Source: Chrysochromulina parva (Eukaryota; Haptophyta; Prymnesiales; Chrysochromulinaceae). From it: DNA of 15,124 nucleotides. Within the stretch, counting starts at the first letter, position 1; every line of letters starts with the position of its first letter. Shown here piece by piece: positions 7,341 through 14,896 of the stretch. Below the pieces are notes generated by a model. It was not told the origin of the DNA and searched no databases. It saw only the letters and a list, made by a program, of their open reading frames with translations. Made by a program: the position numbers and the translations under genes. The DNA lies in the NCBI GenBank assembly GCA_002887195.1, contig PJAB01001349.1:1-15124 (forward strand), written 5' to 3'.

Positions 7341-7623
7341 CCCGCCGTGGAGCAACTTACCGGCTTGATATCGATGGAAAAAAACTTCGCTTCCGGCTAG
7401 TGCATTGTTGGCCAGGGATTTCGGAATCCCCTGATATTGATAACAGGTCACACGGCCACGGACAAGGGATCCAGGCTACGCTAACGTACGTGCCGCGCAT
7501 GGTGCCGCGACGACGGCTTTAACCTTTATTTCTCCGACGCCGTTACGGGCTTTTCCCCGGGCTCGGCTGTTCACTGTACACACCTCACACACGGCACCCC
7601 TCGGCGTGGGCGCGCACCTGCAG

Positions 7624-8342
7624 CTACACCGTGCGCTTCGCGCGCCTGGCACCGATCTGCTTCGCCCTCTGTTCTGGCGGGCTTGTCAGCGGCGTCCTCG
7701 ACAGCACGAGCCTGCTGCTGTTCACGACGCTGCTGTTGTCGAGCATGATGCCGTTCATCGGGAGCACGCCGCTGATGCGACCTGCCGCCTTGGAAACCGA
7801 CTGCCGAGTGGCGTCCTTCGACTTAAGCCAGCAGCGCCCCGCCTCCTTGGCGAGGGTCCAAGCGCGACAAGGAGGTCTCGCAGGCGGCGCCACGTACGAT
7901 GCGCACGCGTCACGGCATGCGAGGACGGTGTGTGTATGACTGAGCTGGTGCACGTCCCCTCCGACCAGCTCGGTATCGTCGAAGATGTGCGCCGTGTCCT
8001 CGTCCAATTCGGGCGCCGCCAAGCTTGCACCGTCGTACACGACCTCGAGAGCGTCGGCGTCGTCGTCCTCGCGTGAGCCCCGTAGCCAGCCGTCGGCACC
8101 CGGCGCCCCGTCCTCAAGCGCGAGATTATCGAGATCATCGAGCTCAGGCTCAGAGTGCATCTCGAGGTCGTCCTCAGAAAATTCACGCTCACCCTCATCC
8201 ACTCCAGCGTCCGCGTCCCGAGTCCGGTGCTCCTCGCTGGGGCCGCCGCTGTCGCCGCCGCCGCCGCTGCTGCTGCTCCTGCTGCTGTTGCCGCCGCTGC
8301 TGCTACGGCTGCTGCTGCTGCTGCTGCCGCCGCTGCTGCTAC

Positions 8343-8385
<43 letters not shown>

Positions 8386-9543
8386 ACCGGTGCTGCTGCC
8401 GCTGCTGCTGCTGCGGCGGCGGCTGCTGCTACCGCTGCTGCTGTTACCGCCGCTGTTGCTGTTGCCGCTGCTGTTGCTGTTACCGGTGCTGCGGCGGCGG
8501 TGGCTGCTGCTGCTGCTGTCGATCACGCTCGCGCTTCTCTGATTCGCCGTGCCGGCGCGGCGCTCGGCGCGGCGCTCGATCCTGGCCGCCTCAGCCGCCG
8601 CGCGCTGCGCCGAGCGCTGCTGCTCACGCTCCTGCTCATCGCTCGCTCGTTTTTCGCGCGCTCGCTCGAGGCGACGCGCGCGCTCGGCGATCTGGGCGCG
8701 CGTGAGCCGAGCGCCGACCGAGTCTGCCGTGTAGCGCAGCGCCGACGTGTTCACGAGCCGCAGGAGGCACAAGTGGCGCTCCTTGTGCAGCGTCCACGCG
8801 ATGCAGCGGCCATGTGCGAGGCAATGCTCCTCGCACTCGACGGGGATGCTCACGTCGACGAGGAGGCGCACGTCGCCCAAAAAGGTGGTCGAGTCATTGT
8901 ACCGCTCGACGTCCTCATCCGTGAGCACCACCGGCGAACGCTCCGTCGACTGTTCCGTGAACCCCGTGTAGTCGCTTCCGTCCTCGAGGCCGCCCTCGAG
9001 ACCGCCCTCGCTGTCATCGCCCTCCTCCTGTGCGTCGTCCTCGTACTCGGGCACGTCCTCGCCCTCGTTGCTGCTCCGCCATCGTTGCCCGTGAGCACGG
9101 CGACCGTCGTGGCTGTGGTTGAGCGCGGACAGGCGCGCGATCTTGAGCGTCTCGTTGATGCTCCCTGAGATCGTATTGGGGTTACTCTTGGCCGAGTACC
9201 CCTGACCCTTGAGCCAGCAAGCCTTGTCCGTCTTGACGTATGTAAACGCGAGGCAGCGCGGATGCTCCTCGCACGCGATGCGGCACTTCACGGCGTCCTC
9301 AACGCCGTAGAGGCTGTCGATGTCTGCGCCCGCAAAGTCCATTTGTTCCTCGAGGTGCTCGCCGCCATTGTGCATGCCGTGCATCATCCACATGAGCGCG
9401 CCAAGCCACACGAAGGAGAGGGCTCCGAAGATGAGAAAAAGCTGCGGGCGACGCAGGCGGCCCGGCGCCACCAGCGGCTTGGACGCCGCCGTCTCAAGGT
9501 CGGCCATCGTCGCGGCGCGATCGTCTGCGGAATCGCGGTCCAT
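7624..9543 (-). CDS. Type II membrane protein with three PAN/Apple-like modules and a Ser/Gly-rich spacer
   Basis: The 639-aa protein has a short basic N-terminus and one transmembrane segment (about residues 35-54, LFLIFGALSFVWLGALMWMM). The rest should therefore face the lumen or cell exterior. Three cysteine modules follow. Module 1 (about 68-130) has C87, C91, C97, C109. Module 2 (about 217-280) has C237, C241, C247, C259. Module 3 (about 519-594) has C543, C547, C559, C571. Each reads C-x3-C-x(5 or 11)-C-x11-C, with CxAFTY or CxAWTL beside the third cysteine, typical of PAN/Apple domains that bind carbohydrate or protein. Between modules 2 and 3 are a charged Arg/Glu helix (about 281-335, possibly a single alpha-helix), a Ser/Gly/Asn/Arg tract (341-432) and an acidic stretch. 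The ATG at 9543 is used; M13 is an alternative. It shares a 159-bp divergent spacer with the proline-rich membrane protein. Cell-surface or scale-associated function is inferred. Confidence 0.85.
8248..8523 (-). repeat. In-frame AGC/GGC trinucleotide repeat tract encoding Ser/Gly/Asn
   Basis: About 276 bp read on the plus strand as CTG/CCG/TTG triplets, and on the gene strand mainly as AGC (Ser), GGC (Gly) and AAC (Asn), with interspersed Arg codons. The purest part encodes 13 consecutive serines (about residues 388-400). The tract keeps the frame of the PAN protein, and its length probably varies between strains. In other frames it yields spurious poly-Leu, poly-Ala and poly-Cys frames. Confidence 0.92.
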
Positions 9544-9702
9544 CAGGACGGTATTTGAGCGAAATCCGATTGAGCGAAATAGTACAGCGCCCGACCCGAG
9601 ACGTACGACTCATCGTTTGGAAGCACAAGCTCGTCAAAATTCGCGCGCTCGCGACCACGCCAAAATCGCTTTGGACAAACTCAACCTCTGAGGCACCAGC
9701 CA
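9544..9702. promoter_or_regulatory. 159-bp bidirectional promoter between two surface-protein genes
   Basis: The ATGs of the PAN protein (9543, minus) and the proline-rich protein (9703, plus) are only 159 bp apart, so both 5' UTRs and promoters must fit here. A direct repeat TTGAGCGAAAT occurs at 9555-9565 and 9570-9580, 15 bp start to start. It begins 12 bp upstream of the minus-strand ATG. On that strand it reads ATTTCGCTCAA. Shared regulation is inferred from the geometry. Confidence 0.6.
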
Positions 9703-11392
9703 ATGTCGCTGCCTTTGTCGCTGCGCGGCAGCGGCCTCAGCGCTGGTGGCCCGCCGAGCCACGCCCTCGTCAACGCTATACACGACCCAGCGTGCAACAT
9801 CGCTGACGTGCCCGGCGACGTGCTGAGCCTCGAGTACGATGGCCGGATCATCGAGGTTCGTGCGTTTGTGCCGAGCCGTTCCGGGGTGACAGCTCACGAG
9901 GTGCTCAACGCGATCGCCTCGCCATCACTGTGCTTCACCGAGGAGCTGCGCGACGAGCTGCGCTCCTTTGCACGCGTCAGCATCAAATCGCTCGACGGAG
10001 AGGCTCCGCCGCCCTCGCCGCCGTGGGTTGCCGTCGAATACTCGCCGCCGCCGCCGCCGCGACCCTCGCCGCCGCCCTCACCGTCGCCACCGCCGCCACC
10101 CCGACCACCACCTGGACCGCAGCTGCCACCGCAGCCGCAGCCGCCACCGCCACCACCCAACCCGCCACCCTCGCCGGAGCCGTCGCCGCCTCCGCCGCCG
10201 CCGCCGAGCCCTAGTCCGCCCGAGCCTTCGCCACCGCCTCCGAATCCACAGAAGCCGGCGCCGGCGCCAAAGCCCTCACCTGCTCCGCTGCCTCCGAAGC
10301 CGCTGCCGCCGCCTCCGCCGTGCCCGGCACCTCCGGTGGCGCCGCTGCCGCAGCGTCCGCCGCCGCCTCCGCTCCCGCCGCCGCCTCCGCTCCCGCCACC
10401 GTCGCCATCGCCGCAGTCGCCACCGCCCGCGCCGCCAGCCAACCCGTCGCTGCTCGTCCGCGCGGCAGGGTTCAGTACGTCGCTGCTCGAGACTTTCTGG
10501 TGGCTACTGGTCCTCGTGGCGCTTGCCGCCGTCTGGTACAGCGTCCCTTGGGCGCGGATGGCTCAGGACGCCGAGGAGGCCGCCGAGAAACGCCGTAAAA
10601 AGGCAGCCGAGGAGCAGCTCCTCCCTCCCGCCCGATACACGCGCTCCGACGACCCCGAAGCAATCGACGACGCCTACGGAGGCTATGCGAAGCCCTATGC
10701 GACCATGCGAGAGCCAACGGCCGCAGCTCCAGGTAGCCAAGTTGAGTCTCCGCGCCGCGCGGCGCCGGCGGCGTCCAAATCGACCGCTCCGAGCTACCTC
10801 GCTTCGTTGCGAGCGACCGCGACGAGCGCGCGCGGCGAGTCTTCGTTCCCGGCGCCCTCATCGTACCTCGACTCCGATCGGTTCGACGACGAGGATGACT
10901 GGAAGCCCCCTGAGACCGACGAGAGCACCAAGCTCAACGATTGGCTCGCTGCTGCGCTCGCGGACGCTACTGCACCACCCGCGCCGGTGCAGGATGTGCC
11001 GGCCGCGCCGTCCCCACCGCGCAAGGGATCCCCGCCGCCGCCCGCCGCCCCGCCGCCAGAGGAGGACTTGGTGATCGATGTCGATGGCCCGCCTCACCAA
11101 GTCCTCAATCGATCACCTCCTAGCACTTCGGCGGCCGCCGCCGCTGCTGCTCAAGGGTCCCTCGCCGCTGCCACGCACCCGCCTGAGCCGACGCGCAAAG
11201 GATCGCCGCCGCCGCCTGAGCCGACGCGCAAAGGATCGCCACCGCCGCCTGAGCCGACGCGCAAAGGATCGCCACCGCCGCCTGAGCCGACGCGCAAAGG
11301 ATCGCCGCCGCCGCCTGAGCCGCGGGGGGCCGCGCCAGCAGGGCCGCGGCCGCCCAAGGTGGTTACTGAGAGGTTACCGACCGACTGGGACG

Positions 11393-11423
<31 letters not shown>

Positions 11424-12072
11424 GCAGCAGGCGCGTACTGCAGTCACGCCCGCGCCGTACATTCGCGGGCAGCCCAAGGCCGCGGCGGGCTCCTCTAAGA
11501 ACGCCTCCTACGCCTACCAAGGCTTGCCTCCGACCGCCCAGGGCCAGCGCGGTGTATCGCCTCAAGGCTCGGAGTCCGATTCCGGCTCGCCGCCCAAGCC
11601 GGGCAGCTCGGGCAAGGCGAGGGCGTGGTCGCCCCCGAAGAACCTGACGGACTGGTCCCCTCCCCGGCCGCCGCCGCAGCCCGCGTCGCCGCCGCTCGAT
11701 TTGACGAAACTGGACCAATCGGAGCTCTCACGCCTCGCGGAGATGGAGAGCACCAACGGCGTACCTCTCACCCCGGGAGGCTCGACGCCGTTCCGGTCGG
11801 GCTTCGTCAAGAACATCTCGAACAAGTGGACGGAGTTCCACTCAGTCCCTCGACCTTTCTTCCGGATTACGACGAGCGGCCGGCGCGTCGAGGACAAAGG
11901 GCATGAGTCCGCGAGGGCGATGGCACCCAACTCGTTCACACGACGGCGCAATCTGCTCGAGGAGATCGTGGGTTCACCGCCAGAGAGGAAGAGGCGCAAC
12001 TCGAGCCCCGACCGAATGCCGTTCAGCAGGGACGGCCGGTCGTCGTATGAAGACGAGCTGCAGCACATTTGA
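9703..12072 (+). CDS. Proline-rich single-pass membrane protein with long repeat-bearing tail
   Basis: The frame gives 789 aa. Residues 1-100 form a small, apparently folded domain with two cysteines (C31, C77) that I cannot assign. Residues about 101-248 are almost entirely Pro with Ser and short SPPPPP runs, like the hydroxyproline-rich spacers of algal pherophorins and extensins. A transmembrane segment follows at about 261-283 (LLETFWWLLVLVALAAVWYS), then EKRRKK. By the positive-inside rule, the proline-rich part is outside and the last ~500 residues are cytoplasmic. That tail has four 11-residue repeats (494-537), a Gln tract (565-576) and many SPP/SP and RKGS sites suggestive of phosphorylation. 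There is no clear N-terminal signal peptide, so either the membrane segment acts as a reverse anchor or an upstream exon is missing. It is divergently paired with the PAN gene. No kinase or enzyme domain is present. A role as a wall-to-cytoplasm linker or receptor-like protein is inference. Confidence 0.82.
11182..11313 (+). repeat. Four tandem 33-nt in-frame repeats (PEPTRKGSPPP)
   Basis: Copies start at 11182, 11215, 11248 and 11281. They are nearly identical at the DNA level, differing only by CCG/CCA changes in proline codons, and a partial fifth copy follows at 11314. Each encodes PEPTRKGSPPP. The near-perfect DNA identity points to recent expansion. An earlier single RKGSPPPP at about 11022-11044 may be the ancestral unit. 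Confidence 0.95.
11395..11430 (+). repeat. CAG repeat encoding interrupted poly-glutamine
   Basis: Eight CAG codons, one AAG and three more CAG codons give Q8-K-Q3 (residues 565-576) in the cytoplasmic tail of the proline-rich membrane protein. It is a pure-codon microsatellite likely to vary in length. Confidence 0.95.
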
Positions 12073-12371
12073 ATCGGTGGCGCGAAGACGGCGCGCGGTG
12101 GCCGCTGGTGAAAGCCGCGAAAAAGCCGCGAATGCCCCGCTCCCCTTTCGCTCAGAGAGGGCCGTCGAGGCGAGGGTATACTCATCTGTCTACGGAGTAC
12201 TGTCAGAACGCCCACTCCCCCCGAATGTTGCGGGAGGGAGCGCGGAGCGTGCATGGGCCATGCCTTGTAGCCCCGGGGTTGATTATTTTGTCGCGACATG
12301 TTCCGGGGCTCGAAGCGGGCGGGTTCGGATACTTGTCGGGAATGCGCGTTCTTGGCCGTTACGCGGGTAGA

Positions 12372-12408
12372 CAACCGAACACACTCGCGCCGCAACCGAA
12401 CACGCTCG
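12372..12408. repeat. Short direct repeat, 16 nt, period 21
   Basis: CAACCGAACACACTCG (12372-12387) recurs with one change as CAACCGAACACGCTCG (12393-12408). It lies about 300 bp past the stop of the proline-rich protein gene. No function can be assigned. Confidence 0.8.
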
Positions 12409-12736
12409 ACTGTACCGTGTACGAGTCGAAACCTAAACGAAGCCGTGACCTGTTTAACCGACCTGGAAGAGGAACACTCGCGCTCCCTCGCGCGTTCGCA
12501 TGTTGCATGTCGCTGCTGGTCGCTGCACCGCCTCCGCACGATCTGCAAAACCCTGCCCTGCAATGACGAATAGAGAAGAGTACTTCATGCAGCACCATGC
12601 CAGCTCCACGCACTGGGAAGAAGTCCCGTGCGCGCTCACATTATGTGAATATGTTGGCTCCATCTCATGTCGTCTCATTCATATGTGGACATGCCCTCGT
12701 ACCACGTACGTGCATCCCCGATATACTCTGGAGACG

Positions 12737-12840
12737 ACGCGCACCCTTTCTTGAGCGGGTCGGTGGAGGCTGGCGTCTCGGAGATCGTCTCGGAGATTAC
12801 GCGCGCCCTTTCTTGAGCGGGTCGGTGGAGGCTGGCGTCT
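12737..12840. repeat. Tandem duplication, 62-nt period, near the kinase 3' end
   Basis: A 42-nt block at 12737-12778 recurs at 12799-12840 with a single base difference. Both copies contain CCCTTTCTTGAGCGGGTCGG. The 20-nt join holds a 12-nt duplication of its own (TCTCGGAGATCG/TCTCGGAGATTA). Read on the minus strand, both copies can encode TPASTDPLKKG, but in different frames. Confidence 0.9.
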
Positions 12841-12868
12841 TCGGGCCAACAGGATCGGGAGAAAGGGC
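12797..12868 (-). other. Candidate alternative last exon of the DYRK kinase gene
   Basis: The last codons of the kinase frame contain a strong donor, ATG|GTGAGT (intron from 12973). The next ~100 nt on the minus strand are strikingly C/T-rich and end in CCGTGGCAG|GCC (AG at 12870-12869), giving a 105-nt intron. Splicing would replace the last seven residues (VSVLDRP) by MALSPDPVGPKTPASTDPLKKGRA from its methionine onwards, then TAA at 12799-12797. The protein would gain about 16 residues. This is plausible but unproven; other acceptors are possible. Confidence 0.42.
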
Positions 12869-12949
12869 CTGCCACGGTTGAACGGCGAACGCGAGAGGTG
12901 CACGGGATGCGTGTGGGGTTGTGGGAAGATGAGGGGCACGGGATGCGTT

Positions 12950-14896
12950 CTAGGGTCGATCAAGGACACTCACCATCCCGTCGAGGTTGGCCGGCGGCTC
13001 GTCCTTGCTGTTGCTGCTGCCCCCCCATCGCGACGCGCCCGACTTGCGGCTCCGTTTCTTCTCAAGCCGCTCGCGGTCGATGTAGCACTGCTCGCGGAAG
13101 GAAGTGGGCGTGGCCGGGCCGGGCACGTCATCATCGTTGAGCAGCGCAGCATCGATGGCCGAAGGGAAGGAGGCCGAGCCTGTCAGGCGCGTGGGAGACT
13201 CCACGTTCTCCAGCGAACGGTATTTATGGAGCAGCCTCTGCCCGGCCTCGCCTGACCGGTCGGCGGTGGTCAGCTTGTACGGCGGGCACGGCGAGGTGTC
13301 GCGCAGGAAGGGGTGCTGCAGCGCCTTCTCAGCCGTCGCGCGCTCGACGGGATCCAGCGCGAGCAGCTGCCTGATAAAGGAGGCAAAGTTGGGGTCGTCG
13401 GCGCCGTGGCGTTCGCAGAGCGCCTCCAGAGACGTCGAAGTGGGTTTCATGCGGCACAGCCGGCCGTCGTGCTTGCCAACGAGGGTCTGCGGGTGCGAAG
13501 AGCTGCCCATGTGCTCGAAATAATACTCTGACAGCTGCCCCTCTTCCACAAGCCTCTTCGGGAACGGCCCCAGCAGCGCAATGTGCGACGCGAGCAGCGA
13601 CTGTACCGAGCGGTTGTCGAAGAGCAGCCGGTTTGTGAGCAGCTCCATCAGGATGCACCCGAACGACCACAGGTCGACCTTTGTCGAGTATGCGTGGCCT
13701 AGAACGACCTCAGGCGCGCGGTAGGCGCGGCTCTGGACGTACGAGCAGCGCTGGTCATGATGCAGGTAGGCGTTGCCGTAGTCAATTACCTTGACCTGGC
13801 ACGCCGTCAGGCTCTGGATGAGAATGTTCTCCGGCTTGAGGTCGCAATGGATCACGTGCTGTGCATGCAGCACGGCGAGCGTCTGCAGGCACTGGCGCGC
13901 CACCTCGCGCAGCCGCTGGCATGTAAAATATTTCGGCAGGGCACACTCCTCGATGTACTTGTAAATATGGTACAGGTTGTCCCGTAGCAGCTCGTACACT
14001 ATGAAGAGTGTCTCGCGGTAGTAGAAGACGTTGAGCAGCGCGGGCAGCAGCGCCCTTTGCTCCGAATCGATACGTCGTGAGAGCAGCTTGAGCAGCTTCA
14101 CCTGTGATGAGGGAGGCAACCAGGCGCACTCAGAGACGATATCAGAGGCAATCCGTCAGAGGCAATCCGTCAGAAGCAATCCGTCAGAGGCAATCCGTCA
14201 TGAGAGCAGCGTCTGAGCAGCTCTCACCTCCCACAAGTTCTGGTCGAGGATGTCCTTGGTGTTCTTGGAGACCTTGACGCAGACGAAGCGGTGGCGCGAC
14301 GAGGGCCCCGCCCGCAGGTCCTCGCACTGCACCGTGTGGCAGAACGTGCCCGAGCCCAGGTACTGGATCACCACGTACCGGCCGGCGATGATCTGCTTCT
14401 CCTCGACGCGGAAGTGTGGCTCCGACTCGAGCCCCGACGTGAGGGCGTCGTAGTGCACGGTGAGCGCGAATTCCTCCGTGGCGGCGCCCTCACGCTTCTT
14501 GTCGTCGCGCTCGCCAAAGAAGACTGGGTCTGGCTTCGTGAGCAGCACGCTCGGCACCGACGCGGGGTCGATTGGCTCGGTGTCAAAGAGACGCCCCGGC
14601 CGGGTGGACGTGCCTGGCACCGGCAGCGCCTCGCCGACGGGCGGCAGGGCGGCGGCGGCGGCGGCGGCGGCAGACTTCTTGCTGGAGCTACCCGAAGACG
14701 CCGAGGTGCCCGCCGCGCTCGTCGAGCTTGGTGGGCTCCACTTGCTCGGGTCCGAGGCGATCTCCTTCTTTAGGGCGCTGCATGCCACATCGAGCTTCTG
14801 CGCAGCGAGCCAGCGCTGCACGGCCTCGAGCGCCGCGGATGGCTGCAACAAAGTCAGCTCCTCAAGTAGCTGTTCGACGTCATCGGAATCGGGCAT
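12950..14896 (-). CDS. DYRKP: Plant/algal-type DYRK protein kinase with N-terminal LisH-like motif (one intron)
   Basis: Exons 14896-14228 and 14101-12950 join to encode 606 aa. Residues about 22-46 (ALEAVQRWLAAQKLDVACSALKKE) resemble a LisH dimerisation motif, followed by a Ser/Ala-rich linker with poly-Ala. The kinase domain (about 174-440) has the Gly loop LGSGTF (180-185), K208 in VCVKV, helix-C E223, HCDLKPEN (308-315), DYG (330-332, in place of DFG), activation-loop Y344 in SYVQSRAYRAPEV, and APE. HCDLKPEN and the YVQSRxYRAPEV loop are DYRK-type. The LisH plus IAGRY-x5-YLGS and KNxKDxxDQ arrangement matches plant-specific DYRKs (DYRKP), one of which controls starch turnover in Chlamydomonas. 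DYRKs autophosphorylate the loop tyrosine and then act on Ser/Thr. Splicing restores LWE-VKLLKLL at the helix-C region, and without it the first exon reaches a stop. The ATG at 14896 is used; the frame continues only to a GTG upstream. The C-terminus may be alternatively spliced. Confidence 0.9.
14102..14227 (-). other. 126-nt GT-AG intron of the kinase, its 5' part copied from the next exon
   Basis: The donor is GGGAG|GTGAGAG and the acceptor is CATCACAG|GTGAAG. Phase 0. The intron start GTGAGAGCTGCTCA..GCTGCTCTCA.GACG closely repeats the start of exon 2, GTGAAGCTGCTCA..GCTGCTCTCA.GACG, with the copies exactly one intron length apart. The middle is a four-copy 14-nt repeat. Confidence 0.88.
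14143..14198. repeat. Minisatellite inside the kinase intron, 4 x 14 nt
   Basis: The unit CAGAGGCAATCCGT occurs at 14143, 14157, 14171 (one change, CAGAAG) and 14185 with no spacers. It makes up nearly half of the intron. Copies are too short and unspaced for CRISPR. Length variation would change intron length without affecting the protein. Confidence 0.95.

Larger units (their letters stand above)
12073..12949. other. 877-bp region between two convergent genes, rich in short repeats
   Basis: The region receives the 3' ends of the proline-rich protein gene (plus) and the kinase gene (minus). Several frames of 60-165 codons cross it on both strands, but none has a recognisable domain or sensible composition. 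It holds a near-palindromic TGTACCGTGTACG (12411-12423), a TGTCGCGACA palindrome (12289-12298) and several direct repeats listed separately. GCACGGGATGCGT also occurs twice (12900-12912 and 12936-12948). Its right end may include one more kinase exon. Confidence 0.5.

Noticed and set aside
8155..9168. 337-codon plus-strand frame rich in poly-Ala
   Set aside because: It is the antisense reading of the AGC/GGC repeat and PAN-protein gene. The minus-strand frame has a membrane segment and three cysteine modules, while this one has only repeat translation.
9968..11074. 368-codon Arg-rich plus-strand frame inside the proline-rich gene
   Set aside because: It is the +1 reading of proline codons (CGC/CGT runs) and lacks any protein-like pattern.
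11562..12563. 333-codon minus-strand frame overlapping the proline-rich protein 3' end
   Set aside because: Arg/Ser/Pro-rich shadow composition with no domain; half of it is antisense to a well-supported coding region.
12069..12566. 165-codon plus-strand frame after the proline-rich gene
   Set aside because: It starts at a non-ATG codon overlapping the stop of the gene before it, crosses repeats and has no recognisable content; it is better read as 3' UTR and spacer.
14143..14198. CRISPR-like array
   Set aside because: 14-nt units repeat head to tail without spacers inside a spliceosomal intron of a eukaryotic gene.
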